From the NCBI RefSeq assembly GCF_019218745.1, contig NZ_JAHUXA010000001.1, forward strand, positions 1-64,000: a stretch of DNA of 64,000 nt, in the 5' to 3' direction. Below, piece by piece: positions 54,399 through 62,880 of this stretch (positions are counted from its first letter, which is position 1; every line of letters begins with the position of its first letter). Made by a program: the position numbers and the translations under genes. The notes under the pieces were generated by a model, which was not told where the DNA came from, ran no database searches, and saw nothing but the letters and a program-made list of their open reading frames with translations. Source of the stretch: Enterobacter sp. ENT03 (lineage in GTDB: Bacteria; Pseudomonadota; Gammaproteobacteria; Enterobacterales; Enterobacteriaceae).

Positions 54399-55381
54399 GT
54401 ACGTTAATCACCATTAACCGCGTTTATTACCTGATCGGCTTTGTCGTGATGCTGCTGGTTATTATGACGCTGCGCGATCGCGCTAACACAAAACGTTTTA
54501 CCACCGCGCTGTTCTGGTTTTTATTCGGCGGCATTTTCCTGTTTGGCGATCTGATGGTGCAGGAGTTGGGCAAGTCGCTGGCCTACCGGATCATCGGCGG
54601 TGGCGTGATTGCCATTGCTTTACTGGCGGGTTTTGGGCTGGTGGGGAAAGGGCACTATAAAATGTCGAGCGATGAAGAGCGCGTGGCTTCATCACAGCGG
54701 CTGAAAAACTGGCTATTTTTACCGGCACTGATGATCCCCGTGGTGACGGTTATCGGCACCCTGTTCCTGAAAGGGGTGTCGGTGGGCGGCGTCTATCTGC
54801 TCGATCAAAAACAGCTTACGCTGGCCGCGCTGTGCGTTGCCTGTGTCGCGGCGATCCTGACCGGATGGTGGCTGACAAAGGGCACGCCGCTGCACGCGAT
54901 TCGCCAGTCTCGCCGTCTTGTGGATACCATCGGCTGGGCGGTGATCCTGCCGCAAATGCTCGCCATGCTGGGCGGGGTGTTTGTGGTCGCTAATACCGGT
55001 GAGTCGGTGCAAAAGGTGGTGAGCCTGTTCGTCGATCCTGACAATCGCTTCCTGCTGGTGGTGATTTACTGCCTGGGCATGGCGCTGTTCACCATGATCA
55101 TGGGTAACGCCTTTGCGGCATTCCCGGTGCTGAGCGCGGGGATCGCCTTGCCATTCCTGATCAACGTTCACCACGGAAACCCGGCACCGCTGCTGGCGAT
55201 CGGCATGTACGCCGGTTACTGCGGCACACTGATGACGCCGATGGCGGCGAATTTCAATATCGTTCCCGCCGCGCTACTTGAACTGAAAGATAAATATCAG
55301 GTTATCAAGATCCAGATCCCCACGGCGCTGACGCTGCTGGTGGTGAACGTGTTTTTAATGTATTTCCTTGTGTTTCGCTAA
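54395..55381 (+). CDS. DUF979 membrane protein
   Basis: This 328-aa inner-membrane protein has about nine hydrophobic segments and matches DUF979: INRVYYLIGFVVMLLVIMTLRD, GNAFAAFPVLSAGIALPFLI and YCGTLMTPMAANFNIVPAALL. It overlaps the DUF969 gene by four bases, so the pair is translated together, in keeping with one complex. Confidence 0.85.
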   Translation: MSTLITINRVYYLIGFVVMLLVIMTLRDRANTKRFTTALFWFLFGGIFLFGDLMVQELGKSLAYRIIGGGVIAIALLAGFGLVGKGHYKMSSDEERVASSQRLKNWLFLPALMIPVVTVIGTLFLKGVSVGGVYLLDQKQLTLAALCVACVAAILTGWWLTKGTPLHAIRQSRRLVDTIGWAVILPQMLAMLGGVFVVANTGESVQKVVSLFVDPDNRFLLVVIYCLGMALFTMIMGNAFAAFPVLSAGIALPFLINVHHGNPAPLLAIGMYAGYCGTLMTPMAANFNIVPAALLELKDKYQVIKIQIPTALTLLVVNVFLMYFLVFR

Positions 55382-55407
55382 GCGCGGCACGGAATTAAGG
55401 AGCGGTT

Positions 55408-56403
55408 ATGGAATTAACGCAACATCAGGCCGATGCTTTCGCCAGAATGCCTTTAACGTATTTGCGACAGGAATACCCAAACCACATCATGCATCTTCTT
55501 AATGATGATGGTGATGTATTATCGCCGCGTCAGATGCACCCGATTTTTTATGGCTGCTTTGACTGGCACTCGGCGGTGCACGGCTACTGGCTGCTGTTAC
55601 GCTGTGTTCGTCTGTACCCGGAACTGCCGTGCCGGGATGACATCATCGCGCTGTTTGACGAGCACATAACGGAAGAGAAGGTGGCGCAGGAGCTGGCGTA
55701 TTTCAACGCGCCGTTCCGCGCGTCTTTTGAACGCCCGTACGGTTATGGCTGGTTGCTGGCGCTGGCACAGGAGCTGAAGCAGTCGTCACTGCCGCAGGCA
55801 CCAGCATGGCATCAGGTACTTGAACCGTTAACCCAGGATATTCGCCACCGGCTGATGGCGTATCTCAGTAAACTCACTTACCCGATCCGCGTAGGCACGC
55901 ATTACAACACGGCCTTTGCCCTGGCGCTGGGAGTGGATTATGCCCGGGAACTCAAAGACCGTACGCTGGAAGTGGCCATTGTCGAGGCGGCTACGCGGTT
56001 TTACCAGGCCGACACGAATTATCCCGCGCATTATGAGCCTGGCGGTGATGAGTATATTTCCGGTGCATTAACCGAAGCGCTGCTGATGAGTAAGGTCGCG
56101 GCTCATTTCCCGGCATGGTTCGATACGTTCTTACCCGATGTTGAGGCAGTTTCAGCACTGATGAACCCGGCGGAAGTCAGCGATCGCACCGATCCGAAAA
56201 TTGCGCATCTTGATGGCCTGAATCTGAGCCGCGCCTGGTGTATGAAACATATCGCAAAAGCCTTGCCAGAAAACCATGCCGCCCAGGCGCCGCTGCGTAA
56301 CGCAGTGGATCGCCATCTGGCGGCCAGCGTGGAACATGTGGTGGGCAGCCACTACAGCGGTGGCCACTGGCTGGCCAGTTTTGCGTTGTTGGCGCTGGAG
56401 TAA
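55408..56403 (+). CDS. DUF2891 protein
   Basis: This 331-aa cytoplasmic protein matches DUF2891: FYGCFDWHSAVHGYWLLLRC, RPYGYGWLLALAQEL, RVGTHYNTAFALALG and GGDEYISGALTEALLM. The repeated His and Asp/Glu residues in helical setting suggest an enzyme related to six-hairpin glycosidase-like folds. It is the third gene of a recurring DUF969-DUF979-DUF2891 operon. Its 3' end is duplicated 4 kb downstream. Confidence 0.85.
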   Translation: MELTQHQADAFARMPLTYLRQEYPNHIMHLLNDDGDVLSPRQMHPIFYGCFDWHSAVHGYWLLLRCVRLYPELPCRDDIIALFDEHITEEKVAQELAYFNAPFRASFERPYGYGWLLALAQELKQSSLPQAPAWHQVLEPLTQDIRHRLMAYLSKLTYPIRVGTHYNTAFALALGVDYARELKDRTLEVAIVEAATRFYQADTNYPAHYEPGGDEYISGALTEALLMSKVAAHFPAWFDTFLPDVEAVSALMNPAEVSDRTDPKIAHLDGLNLSRAWCMKHIAKALPENHAAQAPLRNAVDRHLAASVEHVVGSHYSGGHWLASFALLALE

Positions 56404-56413
56404 AAGGCAGGGC
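56318..56413 (+). repeat. Direct repeat, 3' end of the DUF2891 gene (functional copy)
   Basis: The last 29 codons and a few bases beyond recur at 60307-60401 with scattered changes. Together the two copies flank a 3.9-kb accessory block. Confidence 0.8.
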
Positions 56414-56439
56414 GCACGTTATCTGTTATCCGCATCATC

Positions 56440-56466
56440 AAAAGCCCCGGTAGAAGGGGCTTTTTA
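56440..56466 (+). terminator. Rho-independent terminator of the DUF969-979-2891 operon
   Basis: AAAAGCCCC-ggtagaa-GGGGCTTTT followed by more T lies 37 bases after the DUF2891 stop. Confidence 0.9.
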
Positions 56467-56646
56467 CATTGTGATAGGCAGCGAGATAACCACAAAGTTA
56501 TTAACGGAACGGAAAAATCTGCGGCTCATTTAATTTACGTTTATCCGACCACGTTTAACATCATGCAAATTTATCTGTGATACCGTGCCCGGCCATTATT
56601 GGCTGGCGTCGATAAGTATCATCTTATCAAAGAGTCAAAATCTGCC

Positions 56647-57222
56647 ATGATGCCCAAACTTACGTTGACCGATGATGATTTACTGGCCAGAGGTAATGAC
56701 CGTTACGTTTTTCAGCATCCGCAAGATAGCCGACTGTTAATCAAAGTTGTGATACCCGGTATTCCGAAATACAAAAGCAAGATTCGTGAGGTGTACCGGG
56801 AGTTAAAAGAGTGCAAACCACGTAACGATGTTGATGCACTGTTTCTTCAGCGCATGCAAGGACTGGTCGAGACAAATAAAGGTATCGGGCAAGTGATCGT
56901 CAAAGAAGCGGACGAGCAAAATAATATTGCCCGCACGCTTTACCAGCTTGCGAAGGACCATGAGCTTGACGCGGAAAAGTTAAGTAAGCTCAACGCATTT
57001 TTAGCGTGGTTCGTGAATACCGACGTTATTATCAACTCATTGCACTGTAAGAATATTGTGTATGCCTGGGATAGCGCACGTCAGGAGTATCGCTTCAAAA
57101 TCATCGATGGCTTCGGGGATAAAACCTTTATCCAGCTCAGTAAGCTTTCAGGCGCGATACGCGATAAAAATAAAATTAAGTGCCTCAAGCGTATGCTGCG
57201 GGATCTTCACAACATTCAGTAA
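56647..57222 (+). CDS. YrbL-family protein kinase-like protein
   Basis: This roughly 191-aa protein fits the YrbL (PhoP regulatory network) family, a truncated kinase-like fold: GNDRYVFQHPQDSRLLIKVVIP resembles the N-lobe with its Lys, then YRELKECKP and SLHCKNIVYA, and RFKIIDGFGD in place of the catalytic and metal loops. E. coli YrbL is PhoP/PhoQ induced. ATGs at 56647 and 56650 are both possible. It is the first gene in the block bracketed by the DUF2891 repeats. Confidence 0.75.
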   Translation: MMPKLTLTDDDLLARGNDRYVFQHPQDSRLLIKVVIPGIPKYKSKIREVYRELKECKPRNDVDALFLQRMQGLVETNKGIGQVIVKEADEQNNIARTLYQLAKDHELDAEKLSKLNAFLAWFVNTDVIINSLHCKNIVYAWDSARQEYRFKIIDGFGDKTFIQLSKLSGAIRDKNKIKCLKRMLRDLHNIQ

Positions 57223-57329
57223 ACGCAAGCGGGGTGCAGGTGGGAGGGGGTATGAGTGAGCGGTCTGCGCCCCATTTTAGTTCATGGGTATGTAACCAGT
57301 AGCTCATGAAATACACAATTCTTCAGTTC

Positions 57330-57497
57330 TCAATTTATGAAATTATCTTTCACATAGTGTGATGTGAATAATGATTTCGAGCTTCTGATGACAAAGTCCT
57401 GAGTGAAATCTTGTTCTAACGGAAGTAGAACGGCAAACGAGACAATTAATACCATATTCGCCGCAGTAGCGAATGATCTCAGTAATAAAATTTGCAT
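57330..57497 (-). CDS. Possible 55-aa small membrane protein
   Basis: A short frame begins MQILLLRSFATAANMVLIVS, with one hydrophobic helix, then a polar tail. aaaggga precedes the ATG by eight bases. I do not recognise it. It may be chance coding in AT-rich sequence. Confidence 0.35.
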   Translation of the reverse strand: MQILLLRSFATAANMVLIVSFAVLLPLEQDFTQDFVIRSSKSLFTSHYVKDNFIN

Positions 57498-57568
57498 AAA
57501 TTTCACTCCCTTTCGTCTTAACTCCCTGTGATGATTATGGTTATGGAGATTTAACTTAAGGGAAGAGG

Positions 57569-57928
57569 ATGCAGATACGTTATCCGGTACGGAAAGCTGA
57601 CGGACGGGACTATAAGAACTATGACGAGTTACAGACCGACATCCGTAAAAACGCTCACGGTTGGTGGTTACTCGGCATGAGTCATTACTGGCACGGGGGG
57701 ATCCACATCGGGACGTCATCCTCTCCGGCCTCAGTGCTGGATCAGGATACGCCGGAAAAATCCGTGCCGCTCCAGTTCATGATGAACGGCGAGGTGGTGG
57801 CATGGCGGGTTAACCGGGATTACGCAAATATTGACTGTTACCTGGAACGCCCCCTGCGCCAGTCCGGCACCTTTGTTCTGGTCAAATCAGTGTACAAGCC
57901 AGACGAGCAGGATGAATTCTCCTGCTGA
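57569..57928 (+). CDS. N-terminal fragment of a frameshifted T6SS-type effector
   Basis: These 119 aa begin MQIRYPVRKADGRDYKNYDE and include WWLLGMSHYWHGGIHIG. The frame stops at 57926-57928. The next gene, in the -1 frame, reads through the same place as FLLLTLYQLYMHIAPLSEF when the frame is shifted just before the stop. The site contains TTCTCC; removing one TC would give ...EFLLTLYQLYMHIAPL and a single protein of 772 aa. I therefore read this as the front part of one effector. ggaagagg precedes the ATG. Confidence 0.75.
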   Translation: MQIRYPVRKADGRDYKNYDELQTDIRKNAHGWWLLGMSHYWHGGIHIGTSSSPASVLDQDTPEKSVPLQFMMNGEVVAWRVNRDYANIDCYLERPLRQSGTFVLVKSVYKPDEQDEFSC

Positions 57929-57945
57929 CGCTGTACCAGCTTTAC

Positions 57946-59889
57946 ATGCACATCGCACCATTGTCGGAATTTCCGAAACGCCCGCTTCACCGGGTCACGC
58001 CGAAGGGACACGGCGTGCGGATGCGCAAACACTCCCGCTACGATGACAGCCGTGAAATCGTGCCGGACGTGCTGGCAAATAAACACGGCCACGCCAGAAC
58101 GCTGATGCAGGGTGACACGCTTGCCGTGCTGCAACAGAAATCTTTTTTACTGGAACAACAGCCGGAGCCGTTCGCTCTGGTGCAGCGTCTTCAGGACGGT
58201 AAACCCGCAGGCAAGCTGTTCTGGGTCTCGATGCGTCCGGAATTTCTGGAGCAAGATGGCGACTGTTACGTGTGCCTCCCAGACTGGATGCACAGCGCAC
58301 TGAATCACGGCGTATTTGATGATGTGGTGGTGCCATCTGTTCCGCTGAAAGTCATGGTGAAAGCAGGGGATCCGGTCGGGTTCCTCGGCGCTCAGGATCT
58401 GGCTGACGAAGATAACTATCCGCAGATTATTACCACGGACTATAAAGCCCATATCGAGCTGCTGAGCCCCGATGAGCATGTGCCGGATGTGGTGGCAAAC
58501 GTGAAGGGCATCAAAACGGGCAAACAGTTCATTAAGCTGAAGCTGAAACGGCCGCTGTACCTGCGAAACGGGGAGGGCGAGGAAAGTACCTTTGAGCAGA
58601 TGAGCGCTATTACCCGTGCCGATGCAGGGAAAATTATTCCGCGTGATGCCACGTACCCGTTTATGGATAAAACCGGGGTCACATACTTTCAGATCCGCCC
58701 GCATACGTGGATGCACCAGGACGATGTGGAACAGCTCAGCCAGCATGATTTAGCCGGATTGGACTTTGACTGTATTGAAGCTGAACACACAACCGATTTT
58801 ACCCGCACGTTGGATGAACGCTGGTTTATTGATGCCCTGAAAAGCATCAGCTCGCACTTTGATAGCGAAAAAGGACCTGCATCAGCACAGGCAAAAATGT
58901 TTTATGACAGCCTGATCCACAATGCTGAAAACAGAAGACCGCCCAGCCCGTATCCCGATAAATCTCAGGACGAACTGCTGTTCGGCGCACTGCATACCAA
59001 TCAGATGAACATCCCGGAATATGCGCGGCGCCTGATAGTGAAGCATGACAGCGACTGGCACAGTACCCGCGAAGATACACGCTGGTCATCGGTATTTAAG
59101 GCCAGGGATGAAAGCCCGGTTGTGCAGCAGGCCAACGGGGGATTTCTGGACGCCACGCGCTGGATGGATAAGGTTCCGCCGTTCGCCAGTCAGCGGTCAG
59201 TATGGCATTTTCATCCACTTGAGTTCTTATATGTAATGTCCGGTGATGATGATATGGATATCAAATGGTTAACTGTACCTAAAGGTCAGTTAACATTTGA
59301 TGCTGAGGGGAATGATAATAACGACAGTCCTTATTTCAGTCGTCACATTCATTGGCCTGGAGGTGTATCAGGGATAACTATTGGACGAGGATATGATTTA
59401 GGACAGCAAAATGATCCATCATCAGATTTTGACTCTATTGAATTAAGTCAACCGTTAAATAATTGGCTTGTAGAATCAAAAGGCATGTCTGGTTTGGATG
59501 CTAAAAACCGTTATAAATCAGCGGATAGCAGCATCAGTGATTATGAGATAACAAGAAAACAGCAATATGATCTTTTTGTCATTACTTACAATAGGTTAGA
59601 GGAAGATGTAAAAAGAATATGTCAAAAGCCTGATACTATTAGGGTGTATCATCCGAATCTAAATACCACTCCAGAACAAGCATGGAATGATATTCCAGAA
59701 AAAATAAAAGAGGTGCTTGTAGATCTTAGATATCGTGGGGATTACACGCCTCATGCTCGTTCTTTAATTCAGCGGCATGCATATTCTGGGGATTTATCTT
59801 CATTCGGTCAGGTATTATCAAATAGGAATCAATGGTCAAATGTTCCACAAGATAGATTTTTAAGGAGAGTTAGATTTTATGAAAATTAA
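57946..59889 (+). CDS. Effector body with pesticin-like muramidase domain
   Basis: These 647 aa continue the fragment before it; the first ATG has no ribosome site. Residues 1-420 have repeated SH3-like segments (VKAGDPVGFLGAQDLADED and YFQIRPHTWMHQDDV). From about 423 the DNA turns abruptly AT-rich and the protein changes to a lysozyme-like domain. There GITIGRGYDLGQQ supplies Thr478 and Asp484, six apart as Thr201 and Asp207 in pesticin, and Glu454 fits the pesticin Glu178. It should cut the peptidoglycan sugar backbone in the target periplasm. The next gene encodes a periplasmic LprI-like protein that would protect the producer. Confidence 0.7.
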   Translation: MHIAPLSEFPKRPLHRVTPKGHGVRMRKHSRYDDSREIVPDVLANKHGHARTLMQGDTLAVLQQKSFLLEQQPEPFALVQRLQDGKPAGKLFWVSMRPEFLEQDGDCYVCLPDWMHSALNHGVFDDVVVPSVPLKVMVKAGDPVGFLGAQDLADEDNYPQIITTDYKAHIELLSPDEHVPDVVANVKGIKTGKQFIKLKLKRPLYLRNGEGEESTFEQMSAITRADAGKIIPRDATYPFMDKTGVTYFQIRPHTWMHQDDVEQLSQHDLAGLDFDCIEAEHTTDFTRTLDERWFIDALKSISSHFDSEKGPASAQAKMFYDSLIHNAENRRPPSPYPDKSQDELLFGALHTNQMNIPEYARRLIVKHDSDWHSTREDTRWSSVFKARDESPVVQQANGGFLDATRWMDKVPPFASQRSVWHFHPLEFLYVMSGDDDMDIKWLTVPKGQLTFDAEGNDNNDSPYFSRHIHWPGGVSGITIGRGYDLGQQNDPSSDFDSIELSQPLNNWLVESKGMSGLDAKNRYKSADSSISDYEITRKQQYDLFVITYNRLEEDVKRICQKPDTIRVYHPNLNTTPEQAWNDIPEKIKEVLVDLRYRGDYTPHARSLIQRHAYSGDLSSFGQVLSNRNQWSNVPQDRFLRRVRFYEN

Positions 59890-60235
59890 ATATATTTTGT
59901 TCGCTTTGTTTGCTTCATATTCTGCGGCAAGTGTTGCCGCATTTTCTGAGGAAGAAAATAGCCAGCTTGCAGGTATTAATGAGAAAAGATCAGGGGAAGT
60001 AAAAGCGGCATTAGATAAATTGAACAAATCGGTTGATGCACAGGTCGATAACAACCCAGAACGTAAGCACTTGATTCTGGCTTTGAAAAAGTCATGGGGA
60101 GATATGATTGTTAAAAAGTGCCAATTGGAAACGATTGATTCCAAAGGAACTGATGCAGAAACAGCTGAAGTGAGCAATTGCCTTCTAAAAAGCTATCAGG
60201 AAGAAATGAAGTATTTCGATGCAATGCTCCCGTAA
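59879..60235 (+). CDS. Periplasmic LprI-like protein, putative immunity to the muramidase
   Basis: This 118-aa protein has a signal peptide (MKIKYILFALFASYSAAS, cut near VAA) and a helical domain with LILALKKSWGDMIVKKC ... SNCLLKSYQEEM, two cysteines placed as in the DUF1311/LprI lysozyme inhibitor family. Its start overlaps the effector's end by 11 bases, which is typical of effector-immunity pairs. A periplasmic lysozyme inhibitor is the expected partner of a muramidase effector. Confidence 0.75.
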   Translation: MKIKYILFALFASYSAASVAAFSEEENSQLAGINEKRSGEVKAALDKLNKSVDAQVDNNPERKHLILALKKSWGDMIVKKCQLETIDSKGTDAETAEVSNCLLKSYQEEMKYFDAMLP

Positions 60236-60306
60236 TATTCACTTATTGCCTCGAGAACAAAATCAGAAGATGGGGCAGAATGTTTAACATTAGCCAGAGC
60301 TGTAAT

Positions 60307-60401
60307 TGGCGGCCAGCGTACAGCATGTGGTGGGCAGCCACTACAGCGCGGGGCACTGGCTGGCCAACTTTGCTTGATGCCGCTGGAGTAAAGGCAGGGC
60401 A
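60307..60401 (+). pseudogene. Duplicated 3' end of the DUF2891 gene
   Basis: This is a decayed copy of 56318-56413: shared runs include GTGGTGGGCAGCCACTACAG and CACTGGCTGGCCA. It has base changes, a small deletion and an early stop. It has no start and follows AT-rich island DNA directly. It marks the right edge of the inserted block. Confidence 0.8.
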
Positions 60402-60447
60402 GAGACGGCAGGAATAAGGGGTTCGGCGATACCAAACCCCGTCGGGA

Positions 60448-61161
60448 TCACGCGCCAAATGCGCCGTCAATGGTGTGCATGGCGCCGGTCACGAAAGAGG
60501 CTTCCGGCCCGGCGAGCCAGGCTACCATACCGGCCACTTCTTCAGGTCGCCCGTGACGTTTGATGGCCATAAAGCTGTGCATCAGATCTTTCATCGGGCC
60601 ATTTTCCGGGTTAGCGTCAGTATCAATTGGGCCAGGCTGAATGACATTAACGGTGATACCGCGTGGACCAAAATCTCGCGCTAAGCCACGAGCCAGGCCC
60701 TGTAACGCGGATTTACTGACAGCGTAAGAGGCCATGCCAGCAATGGGCATCCGATCGCCATTGACCGATCCCATAATAATGATGCGTCCTCCTTCCGGCA
60801 TTTGCCGCGCGGCCTCGACGGCAGCGTGATAGGGCGCATGGATGTTGATGCGAAACAGACGATCCACAGCATCACTATCCTGCTCAAGTGCGTCACCGAA
60901 AAGCGCAATACCGGAGTTCACCACCAAAATGTCCAGCGGACCGGCTGTACGAACCAGATTGATCACCGCGTCGCGATCGGCGCTGTCAGCCTGTACCGTT
61001 TTGCTGCCCGTTTCTGCCGCCAGTTGCATTGCTGCGTCCTGCGACCCGGCGTAACTAAAGGTGACTGATGCACCTTCGGCGGCAAACCGACGGACGATGG
61101 CCGCGCCGATACCTCGGCTGCCACCAATAACGAGAACGGATTTGTGTTGAAAAGAAGTCAT
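60448..61161 (-). CDS. bdcA: Cyclic-di-GMP-binding biofilm dispersal protein BdcA (SDR family)
   Basis: This 237-aa short-chain dehydrogenase-like protein matches E. coli BdcA: SVLVIGGSRGIGAAIVRRF (nucleotide-binding), SYAVSKSALQGLARGLARDFGPRGITVNV with the YxxxK pair, and the C-terminal EASFVTGAMHTIDGAFGA. E. coli BdcA binds cyclic-di-GMP and promotes biofilm dispersal. It is divergent from its regulator gene bdcR. aagga precedes the ATG. Confidence 0.93.
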   Translation of the reverse strand: MTSFQHKSVLVIGGSRGIGAAIVRRFAAEGASVTFSYAGSQDAAMQLAAETGSKTVQADSADRDAVINLVRTAGPLDILVVNSGIALFGDALEQDSDAVDRLFRINIHAPYHAAVEAARQMPEGGRIIIMGSVNGDRMPIAGMASYAVSKSALQGLARGLARDFGPRGITVNVIQPGPIDTDANPENGPMKDLMHSFMAIKRHGRPEEVAGMVAWLAGPEASFVTGAMHTIDGAFGA

Positions 61162-61178
61162 GTGCGTGTCCTTGTGGT

Positions 61179-61245
61179 ATTGTAGTGAGCATTACAATAT
61201 TCGACGGTCATGCAGCCTGTCAAGGAGTTATGTAGTGGTCACTAC
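61179..61245. promoter_or_regulatory. Candidate BdcR operators
   Basis: ATTGTAGTGAGCATTACAAT (61179-61198) is a near-palindrome that matches its own complement at 16 of 20 positions. GTAGTG-gt-CACTAC (61232-61245) shares the GTAGTG half-site and overlaps the GTG start of bdcR. Both lie in the 73-base gap between the divergent genes. Confidence 0.6.
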
Positions 61246-61849
61246 AAAAGCAAGTAAAACCCCGGGGCGTCCCCGCAAGTTTGATGCTGAGCAGGCGATC
61301 GCCACAGCGCAAAAACTCTTTCATTCAATGGGATACGACGCACTCAGCGTAGCGGATCTCACGAAAGCGCTGGGTATTAATCCTCCCAGTTTTTACGCCG
61401 CGTTTGGCAGCAAGTTCGGCCTGTATCAGCGCGTGCTGGCGCGTTACTCCCGCCAGGACGCTATTCCGTTTGCCGACATTTTACGTGCAGATCGTCCGGT
61501 GGCGCAGTGCCTGACCGAGGTGCTGAACGAAGCCGCGCGGCGGTATGTTGCAGATCCGATCACCAGCGGCTGTATGGTGGTTGAGGGCACGCATTGTGAT
61601 GATCGGGAAGCGCGCGATGCGGCGTGTGAACTTCATCAGGCCGCAGAAAGAATGATCCGCGAATTTATCGCGCGTCAGTATCCTGAACAAGCCGAACGGC
61701 TAACCGATTTTATAGCCACGGTGATGGCCGGGCTTTCTGCCAGAGCACGGGCAGGATACAGCGAAGCGCGATTGCGGGAAACGGTACGCATGTGTGCCGC
61801 GGTGCTGGAACAGGCGCTGCCGGTTGATGCTGGCGCGAGACAGGAATGA
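61235..61849 (+). CDS. bdcR: TetR-family repressor BdcR
   Basis: This 204-aa regulator has the TetR helix-turn-helix (LSVADLTKALGINPPSFYAAFGSK) and a C-terminal domain like E. coli BdcR (YjgJ), including GCMVVEGTHCDD. The GTG start at 61235 gives an N-terminus VVTTKASKTPGRPRKF like E. coli BdcR and follows aaggag. It represses bdcA and itself. Confidence 0.9.
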   Translation: MVTTKASKTPGRPRKFDAEQAIATAQKLFHSMGYDALSVADLTKALGINPPSFYAAFGSKFGLYQRVLARYSRQDAIPFADILRADRPVAQCLTEVLNEAARRYVADPITSGCMVVEGTHCDDREARDAACELHQAAERMIREFIARQYPEQAERLTDFIATVMAGLSARARAGYSEARLRETVRMCAAVLEQALPVDAGARQE

Positions 61850-61886
61850 TGCGTTCCAGGCCTGAGGCGTAAAACATTTTCCTACA

Positions 61887-61908
61887 AACCCGGCAAACAT
61901 GCCGGGTT
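61887..61908 (+). terminator. Terminator of bdcR
   Basis: AACCCGGC-aaacat-GCCGGGTT followed by GGTTATT lies 38 bases past the bdcR stop. Confidence 0.7.
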
Positions 61909-62067
61909 GGTTATTAACGGTAAACGACAGATGCGGGCGTAATCATAAAGGGTGGGGCTGAGTTGCAGGCGGTGCGCGTGACCCTAAATACAATTTAACA
62001 TAATATACATTATGCGCACTGTTGATGTGGTAGTTAAATGCTGAGGTTTAATCCCGGCCCAGATATG

Positions 62068-62208
62068 TCATAACTTTCCAGCCTTGCGGCCGCGCAGCGT
62101 CGCATCCATCCATCTGAGCTGGTCAGTATTCAGCACGATTGCTTCAATGACCTTCTTCAGGTTCATCAGATCGGGCTGCAATCTTTTCATCTTGTCCAGG
62201 ACTGACAT
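62068..62208 (-). CDS. Possible 46-aa small protein or gene remnant
   Basis: A short frame begins MSVLDKMKRLQPDLMNLKKV and continues as a charged helix to TLRGRKAGKL. Codon use is normal for this genome, which favours a real or recently real gene. The ribosome site is weak. I do not recognise it; it could be the end of a lost transposase or phage gene. Confidence 0.35.
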   Translation of the reverse strand: MSVLDKMKRLQPDLMNLKKVIEAIVLNTDQLRWMDATLRGRKAGKL

Positions 62209-62299
62209 TCCGTATCGTCATGACGAGTACTGTTTTTCTGTGGCGGTATCCTTCCTGCTCCTGCCTGCGGGATCCTTTTTCCCATGAATTCAGGAAACA

Positions 62300-62327
62300 A
62301 AAAAACCCGCTCAAGGCGGGTTTTTTA
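62300..62327. terminator. Strong bidirectional terminator downstream of the cold-shock gene
   Basis: AAAAAACCCGC-tcaag-GCGGGTTTTTT has T-runs on both strands. It lies about 70 bases past the cold-shock gene stop on the minus strand. Confidence 0.85.
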
Positions 62328-62396
62328 TCACGTTTACTTATCTGCTCAGGCTCTGGCCGTCATCGCTATCGTAAGTGTTCGTGGCATTATCGGCTC

Positions 62397-62609
62397 TTAC
62401 AGCGCGATAACGTTAGCAGCTGCCGGACCTTTGGCGCCATTCTCGATAGAGAACTCAACCTTCTGCCCTTCGTCCAGCGTCTTGTAATCGTTGCTCTGGA
62501 TAGCAGAAAAATGTACGAATACATCTTTGCTGCCGTCTGCTGGCGTAATGAAGCCGAAGCCTTTTTCAGAGTTAAACCATTTTACTAAACCAGTCATTTT
62601 ATTAGACAT
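62397..62609 (-). CDS. CspA-family cold-shock RNA chaperone
   Basis: This 70-aa protein is a single cold-shock domain with the RNP1 motif KGFGFITP and RNP2 motif VFVHFSAI. It is closest to CspB, CspG and CspI of E. coli ([13 protein letters not shown] ... [10 protein letters not shown]). It melts RNA structure at low temperature. ggaag precedes the ATG, and the leader upstream is long, as in cold-induced csp genes. Confidence 0.95.
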   Translation of the reverse strand: MSNKMTGLVKWFNSEKGFGFITPADGSKDVFVHFSAIQSNDYKTLDEGQKVEFSIENGAKGPAAANVIAL

Positions 62610-62780
62610 AGATACTTCCTTTAATTTTCTTGAGCCACAGATTGTGGCGAACATGGCCTGCTTGCAGATGAGGACTTATTGGGCACTTAGGAGGAGGCTC
62701 ATGCAGAAGAGTATCTAAGGATAACGCTTGAACTGAGGACTGCTTTACTAAAACTGCTTTCATAAGGTCTGTATGCCAAA
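62610..62780 (-). promoter_or_regulatory. Long 5' leader of the cold-shock gene
   Basis: About 170 non-coding bases precede the start. Cold-induced csp mRNAs have 5' leaders of this size that refold with temperature. On the minus strand TTGCTT and CATTAT, 17 bases apart near 62788-62817, are a possible promoter. The exact RNA start is a guess. Confidence 0.4.
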
Positions 62781-62880
62781 CCGATGACGCATAATGGACT
62801 GTTATGGGTTGTGAAGCAAGATTAGTTTTGTCAATGTTTTGCGCGGGAAATTTACAATTCGAGGAGGTGTTTGAGTAATC

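Noticed and set aside
56538..56557. Two CGTTTA repeats upstream of the YrbL-like gene, as a possible PhoP box
   Set aside because: PhoP boxes have repeats 11 bases apart; these are 14 apart, and the distance to the start codon is not diagnostic.
62834..62878. A 14-codon frame ending just before the 14-bp hairpin, as an attenuator leader
   Set aside because: No ribosome site before its ATG and no amino-acid bias.
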